Shown: piece after piece, positions 41,122 to 51,424 of the stretch
Layout of the letters: the number at the start of each line of letters is the position of its first letter
Position numbering within the stretch: the stretch's first letter is position 1
Program-made: the position numbers and the translations under genes
Source of the DNA: Burkholderiaceae bacterium
Lineage (GTDB): Bacteria > Pseudomonadota > Gammaproteobacteria > Burkholderiales > Burkholderiaceae
DNA: 54,174 bases
Direction of reading: 5' to 3'
NCBI GenBank assembly: GCA_947448305.1
Contig: CANFME010000004.1
Location: 1 to 54,174 of the forward strand
The notes under the pieces: generated by a model
The model's database searches: none
What the model was told of the DNA's origin: nothing
The model's input: only the letters and a program-made list of their open reading frames with translations

Positions 41122-43605
41122 ATGGGCGATCCTAAACTACCTTTCTCAATACCGTCTGCACCATCCTTGAATTCTTACCCTAAATACTGGGCAGAGTGTT
41201 ACGGTCGTGCTCCTTTCTTTCCGATGAGTCGTAAAGAAATGGATGATCTCGGCTGGGATAGTTGTGACATCATCATCGTTACAGGTGATGCGTATGTAGA
41301 TCACCCTAGTTTCGGTATGGCTATTATTGGCCGATTACTCGAATCACAAGGATTTAGAGTCGGTATTATTTCTCAACCCGCTTGGCAGTCCGCTGACCCG
41401 TTTAAGATTTTAGGTGAGCCTAACCTCTATTTTGGCGTCACTGCGGGCAATATGGATTCAATGATCAATGGCTATACGGCCGATCATAAGATTCGCAGAG
41501 ATGATGCCTATACCGCCGGTGGCGAAGGTGGCAAACGCCCGGATCGTTGCTCTCTTGTGTATGCTCAGCGCTGCCAAGAAGCCTACCCTGGTGTCCCCAT
41601 CATAATGGGCGGAATTGAAGCCTCACTGCGCAGGATTGCGCACTATGATTATTGGCAAGATAAAGTTCGTCGCTCCATCTTAGTGGATGCCAAAGCTGAC
41701 ATTTTGTTATACGGTAATGCTGAGCGTGCCTTAGTTGAGATTAGCCATCGCCTAGCTAATGGTGAAGCGATTGGTGATATTACAGACGTTCGCGGTACAG
41801 CTTTTATTCGTAGAAGCTCGGCCAAAGGTTATTTAGAAATTGATTCTACCGAAGTGGATGAGCCTGGTAAGATTGATCCACCCATTAATCCGTACTTAAT
41901 GCCGGATGAACAGGCAGCAGCGCAAGGTGAGACTTGCGCCAAGGAAGATGCTAATCTTGCCAGTAATTTGAACGCAGAAGCCCCGGCTCCCGCAATGACG
42001 AAGCCCGTTTTTACGCCGGTACAGATTTCCTTATCACCTAAACAACGATTAACCAGAGATACCACTGTGATTCGCCTGCCTAGTTATGAGGCGGTTAAAA
42101 GAGATCCGGTTCTCTACGCACATGCAAGTCGTATTTTGCATTTGGAAACCAATCCAGGTAATGCTCGCGCACTCGTGCAACAGCATGGTGATGGTGCTTC
42201 TCAACGTGACGTTTGGTTAAACCCGCCGCCGATTCCGCTCACCACGGAAGAAATGGACTTTGTTTTTGACCAACCCTATGCCCGTGCACCCCATCCAAGT
42301 TATGGCGATGCCAAAATCCCAGCATGGGAAATGATTCGTTTTTCAGTCAACATCATGCGTGGCTGTTTTGGTGGTTGTACTTTCTGTTCGATTACAGAAC
42401 ATGAAGGCCGTATTATTCAGAACCGCTCGTCCGATTCGATTATTCGTGAGATTGAAGATATTCGGGATAAAGTCCCTGGTTTTACTGGTGTCATTTCTGA
42501 CTTAGGTGGACCGACGGCGAACATGTACCGGATTGCTTGTAAGTCAAAAGAAATCGAGGCACATTGCCGTAAACCTTCTTGCGTTTACCCTGATGTCTGC
42601 CCTAATTTAAATACCGACCATACACCACTGATTCAGCTTTACCGTCGTGCCCGCACCCTCAAAGGTGTGAAGAAGATCTTAATCAGTTCTGGCTTAAGAT
42701 ACGACCTCGCTGTTAAAGCACCAGCCTATATTAAAGAACTCGTAACGCACCACGTTGGTGGTTATCTCAAGATTGCTCCGGAGCACACCGAAGGTGGCCC
42801 ACTATCGAAAATGATGAAACCAGGTATTGGTAGTTATGATCGTTTTAAAGAGTTATTTGATAAGTACTCTAAAGAAGCCGGTAAAGAACAGTACCTCATC
42901 CCCTACTTTATTGCTGCCCATCCAGGTACGAGTGATGAAGATATGATGCATCTCGCGATGTGGCTCAAGAAAAATGGTTTTAGAGCCGATCAAGTACAAA
43001 CCTTTTATCCATCACCGATGGCAACCGCTACGGCGATGTATCACACCAGTAAAAACCCTTTGCGTAAAGTCACCAAAGACAGTGAAGTGGTTGATATCGT
43101 ACGCGGTGAAAAACGTCGTCGCCTGCACAAAGCTTTCTTACGCTATCACGATGCCAATAATTGGCCCTTACTTCGCGATGCTTTGAAAAAAATGGGTCGT
43201 GCTGATTTAATTGGTAATGGTAAACATCATTTAATTCCGAACTATCAACCGCAAACTGATGGTAGTTATCAAAGTGCCCGCCGCAAAAACTCCTCTACTG
43301 CTAGTACTGTCAGTAATGTGAGTTCAGCAGCTAATCCGCGTTCGCCGGCCAGAGTAACGACAAAACTCGTGAACAACCCACGTGACTTTACTTTGCCTGA
43401 AAATAATATTAGCTCCAAACCATCAAGGCCTGGGGTAAAAAGTCAGGGACGTCCTAGTTTAGCAAGTAAAACAGGCACTCCAGCAAGGTCTACCTCAGCA
43501 AGAACCACTGTCGGGAGGACAAACTCTCCTGTCAGAGGTCAAATTTTGACGCAGCATACCGGCTTGCCACCAAGATCGACTAGACCAAGTAAAAAAATCA
43601 AATAA
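41122..43605 (+). CDS. ygiQ: YgiQ-family radical SAM protein
   Basis: YgiQ proteins are radical-SAM enzymes with a conserved N-terminal extension. Their reaction is not established. The 827-residue protein has the conserved N-terminal region ([37 protein letters not shown]), the radical-SAM cluster motif in [19 protein letters not shown] near residue 420, and [19 protein letters not shown] Ser/Arg/Thr-rich, low-complexity tail of roughly 100 residues (from about 720) is basic and probably disordered. The core is intact. It is preceded by a purine-rich hairpin-like stretch at about 41026-41064. Confidence 0.9.
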   Translation: MGDPKLPFSIPSAPSLNSYPKYWAECYGRAPFFPMSRKEMDDLGWDSCDIIIVTGDAYVDHPSFGMAIIGRLLESQGFRVGIISQPAWQSADPFKILGEPNLYFGVTAGNMDSMINGYTADHKIRRDDAYTAGGEGGKRPDRCSLVYAQRCQEAYPGVPIIMGGIEASLRRIAHYDYWQDKVRRSILVDAKADILLYGNAERALVEISHRLANGEAIGDITDVRGTAFIRRSSAKGYLEIDSTEVDEPGKIDPPINPYLMPDEQAAAQGETCAKEDANLASNLNAEAPAPAMTKPVFTPVQISLSPKQRLTRDTTVIRLPSYEAVKRDPVLYAHASRILHLETNPGNARALVQQHGDGASQRDVWLNPPPIPLTTEEMDFVFDQPYARAPHPSYGDAKIPAWEMIRFSVNIMRGCFGGCTFCSITEHEGRIIQNRSSDSIIREIEDIRDKVPGFTGVISDLGGPTANMYRIACKSKEIEAHCRKPSCVYPDVCPNLNTDHTPLIQLYRRARTLKGVKKILISSGLRYDLAVKAPAYIKELVTHHVGGYLKIAPEHTEGGPLSKMMKPGIGSYDRFKELFDKYSKEAGKEQYLIPYFIAAHPGTSDEDMMHLAMWLKKNGFRADQVQTFYPSPMATATAMYHTSKNPLRKVTKDSEVVDIVRGEKRRRLHKAFLRYHDANNWPLLRDALKKMGRADLIGNGKHHLIPNYQPQTDGSYQSARRKNSSTASTVSNVSSAANPRSPARVTTKLVNNPRDFTLPENNISSKPSRPGVKSQGRPSLASKTGTPARSTSARTTVGRTNSPVRGQILTQHTGLPPRSTRPSKKIK

Positions 43606-43626
43606 ACAAAGAATTGAAGGTTCTAA

Positions 43627-44184
43627 ATGTCTGAAGCTATTTCTACGCCCTCTTCCGGTGAAGCCATGGACGAACTTTTACAAGCCTACTATCTGCAGTA
43701 CCCTGCAGAAAAAGTGGTCTTAGAACCTTTATGCGAATTTATTAGAACAGCGACTGACCCTTTTGTTCGGAGTAACTTACCCGGTCACATCACCGGTAGT
43801 GGCTTTGTCATTCAAGGTGAAAAAATGTTGCTCATTCATCATCGATACATTAAAGAGTGGTTCCAACCTGGCGGTCATGTTGACCCTGGAGAAAACCCAC
43901 TGCAAACTGCCCTTCGTGAAATTGAAGAAGAAACGGGATGGCATACAACTGCTAGACCAACAAACTTCAATCCGCTAGTACCGATTGATATTGATGCGCA
44001 TTTAATCCCGGCAAATCCTATCAAAAATGAACCAGAACATTGGCATATTGATTTTGCCTATTTATTAGATCCTGTTGAACTGCGCGCTGCGTCGGATTTA
44101 GAACAAAACAAATGGTTTGCGATGAATGATCTCACTGCCACAAGGCTGGCACGGGTCATCCAAAAATATCGGGCAATCAAGTAA
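43627..44184 (+). CDS. NUDIX hydrolase
   Basis: The 185-residue protein has a complete Nudix box (GGHVDPGENPLQTALREIEE, then ETGW). Nudix enzymes hydrolyse nucleoside diphosphates linked to another group. The substrate cannot be told from the sequence. It follows ygiQ by 21 bases, so co-transcription is likely. The end overlaps the convergent eutC end by eight bases. Confidence 0.88.
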   Translation: MSEAISTPSSGEAMDELLQAYYLQYPAEKVVLEPLCEFIRTATDPFVRSNLPGHITGSGFVIQGEKMLLIHHRYIKEWFQPGGHVDPGENPLQTALREIEEETGWHTTARPTNFNPLVPIDIDAHLIPANPIKNEPEHWHIDFAYLLDPVELRAASDLEQNKWFAMNDLTATRLARVIQKYRAIK

Positions 44185-45001
44185 TTGTTGTAAAAGTATT
44201 AATACTTTCGTCTTTTAACTGGACGCCTGATAATTGCTTCTCAAAAGCATTGCATACAAGGTAATACAACTTGAGCGCTGCCTGCTCATCTGGCAAGCCC
44301 TCGGGTCTGATGTTCGAAATACAATTTCTGCCAGAGTCTAAGCTTCCCACTTTGGGTTCATAAGTCATATAGATGCCCAAACTATCCGGTGAACTTAATC
44401 CAGGTCTTTCGCCTATCAATATCATCACCATCTTCGCTTTTAAGATACTCGCAATTTCATCACCCAAAGCAACCCTAGCTTGCTCTGCAATGACGATTGG
44501 AGCTATTTTGAAACCTTTGGATTCAACTAAAGGTAAAAAGGCCTTTAAAAAAGCTTGCGTTCTTTTTTCAATCGCTAAGGGAGATAGGCCGTCTCCGACC
44601 ACAATCAATAAATCAAAAGTTTGCTTATTGTTGGCTATGAATGACTCCAACTCCAACTTGGATTGCTCACTGAGTTTTCTCCCCAAGTCTGGTCTTTGCA
44701 GATATGTCACACGGTTTTTCGCAGCGCTTTTCACAGAAACGAGATCGTAATTCAACGCGCTTAATTCTTGTGTAAATTGGGCAAAGTTCATTTGATAATG
44801 CACGGCGTCTCTAGCCAAAGCATGATCCAACTGGAAGGCTAATTGAGCATTCGTTGGCATACTCGTTCCCACTCGACCGAGTGCAATTCGAGCATTGGTA
44901 AACTGCTTCAGATCCTGCCAATCATCTTGATGTACTAGGGCACGAGGATCATCTATCGCTTGAATAGCGTTAGGCTGTTTAGAAAGATTAAATGTACTCA
45001 T
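44177..45001 (-). CDS. eutC: ethanolamine ammonia-lyase small subunit
   Basis: EutC is the small subunit of the AdoCbl-dependent ethanolamine ammonia-lyase, which converts ethanolamine to acetaldehyde and ammonia. The 274-residue protein has RIALGRVGTSMPTNAQLAFQ, the B12-region VVGDGLSPLAIEKR, and ILIGERPGLSSPDSLGIY with NCISNIRPEGL. It begins nine bases after eutB. No reactivating factor (EutA) or microcompartment genes are in the window. Confidence 0.95.
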   Translation of the reverse strand: MSTFNLSKQPNAIQAIDDPRALVHQDDWQDLKQFTNARIALGRVGTSMPTNAQLAFQLDHALARDAVHYQMNFAQFTQELSALNYDLVSVKSAAKNRVTYLQRPDLGRKLSEQSKLELESFIANNKQTFDLLIVVGDGLSPLAIEKRTQAFLKAFLPLVESKGFKIAPIVIAEQARVALGDEIASILKAKMVMILIGERPGLSSPDSLGIYMTYEPKVGSLDSGRNCISNIRPEGLPDEQAALKLYYLVCNAFEKQLSGVQLKDESINTFTTIT

Positions 45002-45010
45002 CGCTTCCGA

Positions 45011-46399
45011 TTATTTCCCATTTAATTTCAAGATTTCTCTCAAACCAGAGGTGATCTGACTATTCAATCGACTTGAATTATTTGGATCAACAATACCCAT
45101 TTTTTCTAACCAAGTTTCAAACTCTGGTGCAGGTTTTAAACCTAAAACTTTTCGTGCATATAAGGCGTCATGAAACGAAGTGGTCTGATAATTCAGCATA
45201 ATGTCATCCGAGCCTGCCACACCCATAATGTAATTCACACCGGCTACTGACAATAAAGTCAGAAGTGTATCCACATCATTTTGATCCGCCTCGGTATGAT
45301 TGGTGTAACAAATATCGCAGCCCATCGGCAAGCCTAATAATTTTCCACAAAAATGATCTTCCAACCCTGCTCGAATAATCTGTTTACCATCATACAAATA
45401 TTCAGGGCCAATGAATCCTACGACGGTATTGACGAGTAAGGGATCAAAAGCTCTAGCTACTGCATAGGCTCTTACCTCACAAGTTTGTTGATCAACCGAT
45501 GCATGAGAGTTAGACGATAAAGCACTTCCCTGCCCCGTTTCGAAGTACATCACATTTTGTCCAACTGTTCCTCTTTTTAAAGAGAGCGCAGCTTCCTGTC
45601 CTTCTTTGAGTAAAGCGAGATTAATGCCAAAGCCTTGATTTGCAGCTTGCGTCCCGGCAATCGATTGAAACACTAAGTCAACCGGTGCTCCTTGATTAAT
45701 TGCGGCAATCGTACTCGTGATGTGAGTAAGAACACAGGATTGTGTGGGGATTTCAAACTTACTAATCACACCATCTAATAAATGATTGAGCATGGCAATC
45801 GTGGCCGTATTATCAGTCGCTGGATTGATACCAATCACCGCATCACCACTGGCATACATCAAACCATCGATAATGGCAGCAGAAATACCAACTGGATCAT
45901 CGGTCGAATGGTTAGGTTGTAACCGAGTTGATAATCGACCTTGCAGACCGATCGTATTTCTAAACTTTGAAATAATTTGACATTTTTTTGCAACCAAAAT
46001 CAAATCTTGATTGCGCATAATTTTCGAAACCGCAGAAACCATTTCTGGAGTGAGTCCTTTTGAAACACTAGCGATGAGTGCTCCATCCGTTTCATCTGCT
46101 AATAGCCAATTTCTAAAATCTCCCACGGTTAAATGACTAATCAATCGAAAGGCACTTTGATCATGACTATCCATAATGAGGCGCGTCACCTCATCGTCTT
46201 CATAAGGAATTACAGCCTCATTTAAGAAATGTTTAAGTGGTAAATCTGCTAAAGCGATTTGTGCAGCGACTCTTTCCGTATCTCCAATAGCTGCGATGCC
46301 GGCTAGACAATCACCTGAGCGCAAGGGAGTTGCTTTAGCAAGCAACACTTTAAGACTATCAAATTGGAATGTCTGAAATCCTACAGAACTGGTGAACAA
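45011..46399 (-). CDS. eutB: ethanolamine ammonia-lyase large subunit
   Basis: EutB carries the active site of ethanolamine ammonia-lyase. The 462-residue protein has RSGDCLAGIAAIGDTERVAA near the N-terminus, GLTPEMVSAVSKIMRNQDL, DAVIGINPATDNTATIAM, YFETGQGSALSSNSHASVDQ, and MGCDICYTNHTEADQNDVDT. The track start is TTG with AGGA upstream. No better start is seen. No B12 riboswitch was recognised upstream. Confidence 0.95.
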   Translation of the reverse strand: MFTSSVGFQTFQFDSLKVLLAKATPLRSGDCLAGIAAIGDTERVAAQIALADLPLKHFLNEAVIPYEDDEVTRLIMDSHDQSAFRLISHLTVGDFRNWLLADETDGALIASVSKGLTPEMVSAVSKIMRNQDLILVAKKCQIISKFRNTIGLQGRLSTRLQPNHSTDDPVGISAAIIDGLMYASGDAVIGINPATDNTATIAMLNHLLDGVISKFEIPTQSCVLTHITSTIAAINQGAPVDLVFQSIAGTQAANQGFGINLALLKEGQEAALSLKRGTVGQNVMYFETGQGSALSSNSHASVDQQTCEVRAYAVARAFDPLLVNTVVGFIGPEYLYDGKQIIRAGLEDHFCGKLLGLPMGCDICYTNHTEADQNDVDTLLTLLSVAGVNYIMGVAGSDDIMLNYQTTSFHDALYARKVLGLKPAPEFETWLEKMGIVDPNNSSRLNSQITSGLREILKLNGK

Positions 46400-46702
46400 G
46401 TGCTTCGCTTCCTAGAAATGAATGATCGAATAATATTTTTATAATCGAATCCATCTTACCTTAAATAAGTTCTTCTAAGAGAGTACTAGTTATTTTGATA
46501 ATGTATCCTTTAAACCAAATTATCAAAAAGAAGTAGTCTTACTCGCGAACAGACCCATAATGTATTCACATTTTTGAGTTTGTTTACTGCATACAAGTTT
46601 GTCCAAACTTAAGAAAATGTATGCCTATACTTGATGTATTGATGTAATTTACAAGAAGTGAAAAATTACACCAATGAAAATCAAGAAAACCCCTCTGATA
46701 TT
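46400..46702. other. 303-base intergenic region upstream of eutB
   Basis: No ORF was found here on either strand. It is AT-rich and contains an inverted repeat, TTTTGATAA-18-TTATCAAAA (46493-46528), about 100 bases before the eutB start. It probably holds the eutBC promoter and possibly an operator. No gene resembling fdsD or fdsC follows formate dehydrogenase here. Confidence 0.5.
46493..46528. repeat. inverted repeat TTTTGATAA / TTATCAAAA
   Basis: The nine-base arms at 46493-46501 and 46520-46528 are perfect complements with an 18-base spacer. The position upstream of eutB suggests a regulator site or a terminator of fdsA. It is not a good intrinsic terminator because the stem is AT-only apart from one G-C pair. 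Confidence 0.4.
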
Positions 46703-49570
46703 TTAGAAATTAAATACTTGTTCATTCGTGTCATACCCAGGCTTTTTAAATACTTGGCCACCGGCAATTACTCGAACAGCACAATATTTAAATTCTGGAA
46801 TTTTCCCAAATGGATCCAGGGCTGCATTGGTCATTAAATTGGCGGCAGCTTCATAGTAAGCAAATGGTATAAAGATGGAGCCTGTAGGTGTGCCATCATC
46901 TCGGCGCACATGAATCACCACCTCACCACGTCTTGACTGAACCGTGACAACATCACCCGGTTGTACACCCAATTTCGCAATATCCTCGCCATTCATTGAG
47001 ACGGTTGCGATCGGTTCAATCGCATCTAGCACCGTTGCGCGACGCGTCATACTACCCGTGTGCCAATGCTCTAATTGCCGACCAGTGATCAACACAAAAG
47101 GGAACTCCTGATCAGGTCTCTCATTGGCTGGAATAATATCGGCTGGCACTAGATTTACACGTCCATCTTTCGTAGCAAATTCATCCAAAAATACCGTTGG
47201 TTGACCAGGGTCATCCTCGGTTAAACAAGGATATGTGACGCTCGACTCTTTTTCTAATCGTTCCCAAGAAATTCCGCTAATTACCGCATGCATGGCTTGG
47301 CGCATTTCTTCATAAACCTCTGCAACGCCACTCTCTTCCCCTGCATAATGCCAATCAAGCCCCATACGTTTTGCAATTTCCTGAATAATCCATAAGTCAG
47401 GCTTAGCATCACCAGGGGGGTTCAGAGCACGACGTCCCATTTGTACCATACGGTCAGTATTAGAAGCAGTCCCTGTTTTTTCAGGCCAAGCACTCGCAGG
47501 TAAAACCACATCAGCAAGCCATGCGGTCTCAGTCATGAAAATATCTTGTACTACTAAATGTTCTAGAGAGGCCAGTGCGTGACGCGCGTGATTTAAATCA
47601 GGATCACTCATCGCCGGGTTTTCACCCATAATATACATACCCCGAATTTTGTGCGGATCACTATCATCTGACAAAATTTTATGCATGATTTCTACGACGG
47701 TATAACCAGGATTTTTGTCCAGAGGTGTCGCCCAGAAATTTTCAAACCACTCACGGGCATAATCGTCTGTCACCCTTTGATAATTGGGGAACATCATCGG
47801 GATTAAACCCGCGTCACTGGCACCTTGTACATTGTTCTGACCACGCAGTGGATGAAGACCAGAACCTGGTTTTCCGACTTGTCCTGTAATACTGGCAAGA
47901 GCAATCAAACAGCGGGCGTTATCAGTTCCATGCACGTGTTGACTCACACCCATACCCCACAAAATCATTGAGGCTTTAGAGGTGGCATATTCACGAGCAA
48001 CTTCACGAATGACCGAAGCAGACACACCGCAAATCAGCTCCATTTTCTCGGGGGAATAATTTTTAACATTCTCTTTGAGTGCTTCAAAGTTACTCGCTCG
48101 TTTCTCAACGAATTCTTGATCGACTAGGCCCTCTTCCACAATGGTAAAGAGCATAGCATTTAGGAGTGCCACATCAGTATCGGGTTTGAACTGCATGGTA
48201 CGCCAAGCATGTTTACCAATATCGGTAATCCGCGGATCCATCAAAACAATCTTCGTACCGTTTTTAGCCGCATTTTTCATCCAAGTCGCAGCAACAGGAT
48301 GGTTCGCAGTAGGATTAGACCCAATCACAATGATGAGTCCAGAGTGTTCCACATCATTCACTTGGTTACTCACTGCCCCCGACCCAACTCCTTCCAGTAA
48401 AGCAGCTACGCTGGAAGCGTGGCACAAGCGTGTACAGTGGTCAACGTTATTGCTACCAAAGCCAACTCGCACTAATTTTTGAAATAAATAAGCCTCTTCA
48501 TTACTACCTTTAGCAGAACCAAAACCTGCGAGTACCTTATTACCATATTGCTGCTTTAGTGAACTTAACTTACCACTTGCCAGTGCCAGTGCTTCTTCCC
48601 AACTAGCTTCACGAAACACCTCACTCCAATGACCAGGTCTGGAAACTTCATGACTATCTTTTGCAACACCCACTTTACGGATTAAAGGTTTGGTCAAACG
48701 CTGCGCATGATCAACATAGTCAAAACCAAATCGACCTTTGACACATAAGCGGTTGTGGTTGGCAGGACCATCACGCCCCGTTACACTGACAATTTTTTCG
48801 TCTTTGACTTGATAAGTCAGCAAACAACCTACGCCACAGAACGGGCAGACTGAGTCAACTTGACGGTCTACTATTTGATTACCAACGTGGGTTTTTGGCA
48901 TTAAGGCGCCGGTTGGACAGGCTTGGACACACTCACCACAAGCCACGCAGGTACTATCCCCCATTGATACATTTAAATCAAACACAATTTCACTATGCGC
49001 TCCGCGCATTGCGTAACCAATCACATCATTCACTTGCTCTTCACGGCAAGCGCGTACACAACGATTACACTGAATACAGGCATCCAAATTGACGAGCATC
49101 GCGGGATGACTTGCGTCAGATTGGACGCTAGGACGTTTAAGGGTTTCGAGCTCAGGTCGAACACGAACATCGAGACGATTGGCCCAGTCAGAAAGTTCTC
49201 CGTGTGGTGAATCCTCTTTTCCATCAATCCATTTAAAACCATCTTTTGGCATATCAGATAGCAACAACTCCAATACCATTTTTTGACTTTTAGTCGCCCG
49301 CTCATTATCCGTCGACACCACCATATTAGTGCTGACATTACGGCAACAACTCGGCGCTAGGGTTCTCTCACCTTTAATTTCCACCACACACGCACGGCAA
49401 TTGCCATCGGGGCGATAACCTTCTTTAAAACAAAGATGAGGAATATCTACACCACTGCGTTTAGCGGCTTGCAAAATCGTTTCACCACTTAAGCCTTTGA
49501 CTACTTTTCCGTTTAATTCAAATTCAACTTCTTCAACAATTAAATTCATCGGATTACTGGGCGCATTCAT
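46703..49570 (-). CDS. fdsA: NAD-type formate dehydrogenase alpha subunit
   Basis: This is the molybdenum catalytic subunit, oxidising formate to CO2 and passing electrons to the flavin subunit. Counting from the ATG at 49570 the protein is 955 residues. The track extends 24 codons into fdsGB. The N-terminus has a ferredoxin 2Fe-2S set (CFKEGYRPDGNCRACVVE, SCCR), then two 4Fe-4S sets (CIQCNRCVRAC and CVACGECVQACPTGA), the CPFCGVGC cluster, and the Mo-ligand Cys in DHCTRLCHASS. TGATG couples its start to the upstream stop. No fdsC or fdsD gene follows in the window. Confidence 0.93.
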   Translation of the reverse strand: MNAPSNPMNLIVEEVEFELNGKVVKGLSGETILQAAKRSGVDIPHLCFKEGYRPDGNCRACVVEIKGERTLAPSCCRNVSTNMVVSTDNERATKSQKMVLELLLSDMPKDGFKWIDGKEDSPHGELSDWANRLDVRVRPELETLKRPSVQSDASHPAMLVNLDACIQCNRCVRACREEQVNDVIGYAMRGAHSEIVFDLNVSMGDSTCVACGECVQACPTGALMPKTHVGNQIVDRQVDSVCPFCGVGCLLTYQVKDEKIVSVTGRDGPANHNRLCVKGRFGFDYVDHAQRLTKPLIRKVGVAKDSHEVSRPGHWSEVFREASWEEALALASGKLSSLKQQYGNKVLAGFGSAKGSNEEAYLFQKLVRVGFGSNNVDHCTRLCHASSVAALLEGVGSGAVSNQVNDVEHSGLIIVIGSNPTANHPVAATWMKNAAKNGTKIVLMDPRITDIGKHAWRTMQFKPDTDVALLNAMLFTIVEEGLVDQEFVEKRASNFEALKENVKNYSPEKMELICGVSASVIREVAREYATSKASMILWGMGVSQHVHGTDNARCLIALASITGQVGKPGSGLHPLRGQNNVQGASDAGLIPMMFPNYQRVTDDYAREWFENFWATPLDKNPGYTVVEIMHKILSDDSDPHKIRGMYIMGENPAMSDPDLNHARHALASLEHLVVQDIFMTETAWLADVVLPASAWPEKTGTASNTDRMVQMGRRALNPPGDAKPDLWIIQEIAKRMGLDWHYAGEESGVAEVYEEMRQAMHAVISGISWERLEKESSVTYPCLTEDDPGQPTVFLDEFATKDGRVNLVPADIIPANERPDQEFPFVLITGRQLEHWHTGSMTRRATVLDAIEPIATVSMNGEDIAKLGVQPGDVVTVQSRRGEVVIHVRRDDGTPTGSIFIPFAYYEAAANLMTNAALDPFGKIPEFKYCAVRVIAGGQVFKKPGYDTNEQVFNF

Positions 49571-51342
49571 CAGACAATCTCCTGCGGAAAATATTTTTGT
49601 ATACAACGAATCGAATTCGGAGCCGCTTGGCCAAGTCCACAAATCGAAGCATCAATCATCACAATCGACAAATCTTCTAATGTAGAGTTATCCCATGAAG
49701 TTGACGCCATCAATGTCGCAGCTTTTGAAGTACCAACACGGCAAGGAGTACATTGACCACAACTCTCGTGTTCAAAAAAACGCATCACATTCAGAGCAGC
49801 ATCCTTTGCCTGGTCTGCCTGACTCAAAATCATTACTGCGGCTGAACCAATGAAACAGCCGTAGGGTTGGAGCGTATCAAAATCTAAAGGTATGTGATTC
49901 ATTGAAGCAGGCAAAATACCACCCGATGCACCACCCGGTAAATAGGCATAAAAAGTATGACCCTCTTGCATTCCACCGGCATATTCATCAATCAGTTCCT
50001 GCACAGTAATGCCTGCAGGCGCAAGCTTAACTCCGGGCAACTTGACACGACCACTCACACTAAAGCTACGCAGTCCTTTACGACCATTACGCCCGTAGCC
50101 ACTAAACCAAGCTGGTCCCTGCTGATTAATGTCGCGTACCCAATACAAGGTTTCAAAATTATGTTCCAAAGTAGGACGACCAAATAGTCCAACCTGAGCG
50201 ATATAGGGTGGACGCATTCTCGGCTCCCCACGTTTGCCCTCAATGCTCTCAATCATGGCTGACTCTTCCCCACAAATGTAGGCCCCAGCGCCACGACGAA
50301 GTTCGATTAATGGTAAATCGCAAGGCGGATTAGCTTGTAGTTTAGCCAATTCAGTCTCTAAAATTTCTCGACAGCCATGGTATTCATCGCGCAAATAAAT
50401 ATAACAAGCCTCAATTCCCACCACGTGGGCTGCAATCAGCATCCCTTCCAAAAAGCGATGGGGGTCGCGCTCAAGATAGGTTCGATCCTTAAAGGTTCCA
50501 GGTTCACCTTCGTCAATATTGATTGCCATTAGACGAGGTGCAGGTTGGTCACGCACAATACGCCATTTCCGACCAGCTGGAAAACCTGCCCCACCTAGTC
50601 CACGCAGTCCAGAATCTTCCATATTCTTTAAAACAGTTTCTAATTCTATCTTGCCGGTAACGACTGCTTGTAAAAGTTGATAGCCACCGTGATCTCGATA
50701 AATATCTAAGCCACAATAATCAGGGGCGATGGCTAGGTCATGAATACTTGTAACACTTTTTTCCACAAAATCTAGTGGGTTAAAGTATTTTGCATCATTT
50801 GCCTGCGGATGCAGTAGTTTGCGCATGCCAACGAGTGAGGTAACTTGTTCTATATTAGCCAAGGGAACGGGATGTTGATTAATCACGAGCGCGGGCGCTT
50901 GTTCACACCGACCAATACATGGCACCGGCACGACGCGAACATCAGTACGATTGAGAATCGTTGGTAAGCGTTCCAGTAAATCATTAGCACCAACGATTTC
51001 GCAGGACACGCTATTACAAACCCGAATCGTAATTTCAGAGTTTTCAACGCCGTCTCTTAAAACTTCGAAGTGGTGATAAAAAGTTGCCACTTCATATACT
51101 TCAGCCATTGAGATCTTCATGACTTGCCCAAGAGCTACTAAAAGACGCTCTGGCAAACCATTGAAAGCATCATTTAAAAGATGGAGATTTTCAATTAAAA
51201 GATCGCGACGATGAATACTTTGGCCAAGTAAATTTTCAACTTCACTCAGTGAAAGGTCATCAGCTTGACGACCTTTCACTTGTGTTTTTTTGCGAAGTTG
51301 TTTTTTAAAATCTTCTACTGTACCAATTGAAACTTGATTCAT
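49570..51342 (-). CDS. fdsB: fused formate dehydrogenase gamma-beta subunit (NuoE-NuoF-like)
   Basis: The 590-residue protein joins a NuoE-like 2Fe-2S domain and a NuoF-like flavin/4Fe-4S domain. The first carries VCNSVSCEIVGAND and VPCIGRCEQAPALV (four Cys) within about residues 1-180. The second begins after residue 200 and has GLRGLGGAGFPAGRKW, RGAGAYICGEESAMIESIEG for NAD/FMN, and the cluster SCGQCTPCRVGT with the later Cys in DASICGLG. In many Fds systems FdsG and FdsB are separate genes. It lies 82 bases after the MFS carrier and shares TGATG with fdsA. Confidence 0.92.
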   Translation of the reverse strand: MNQVSIGTVEDFKKQLRKKTQVKGRQADDLSLSEVENLLGQSIHRRDLLIENLHLLNDAFNGLPERLLVALGQVMKISMAEVYEVATFYHHFEVLRDGVENSEITIRVCNSVSCEIVGANDLLERLPTILNRTDVRVVPVPCIGRCEQAPALVINQHPVPLANIEQVTSLVGMRKLLHPQANDAKYFNPLDFVEKSVTSIHDLAIAPDYCGLDIYRDHGGYQLLQAVVTGKIELETVLKNMEDSGLRGLGGAGFPAGRKWRIVRDQPAPRLMAINIDEGEPGTFKDRTYLERDPHRFLEGMLIAAHVVGIEACYIYLRDEYHGCREILETELAKLQANPPCDLPLIELRRGAGAYICGEESAMIESIEGKRGEPRMRPPYIAQVGLFGRPTLEHNFETLYWVRDINQQGPAWFSGYGRNGRKGLRSFSVSGRVKLPGVKLAPAGITVQELIDEYAGGMQEGHTFYAYLPGGASGGILPASMNHIPLDFDTLQPYGCFIGSAAVMILSQADQAKDAALNVMRFFEHESCGQCTPCRVGTSKAATLMASTSWDNSTLEDLSIVMIDASICGLGQAAPNSIRCIQKYFPQEIV

Positions 51343-51424
51343 CTGAATTAAAACCTTAAAGATTAACCGTTATTTAAAACAGTAGCAAATCATAACAGTA
51401 TTTAAATTTTCCTGTTTTGAGGCA

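Noticed and set aside
46400-46702. possible fdsD gene downstream of fdsA
   Set aside because: No open frame of sufficient length is seen on either strand.
46703-49642. fdsA frame extended to 49642
   Set aside because: The extra 24 codons overlap fdsGB. The ATG at 49570 sits in a TGATG junction.
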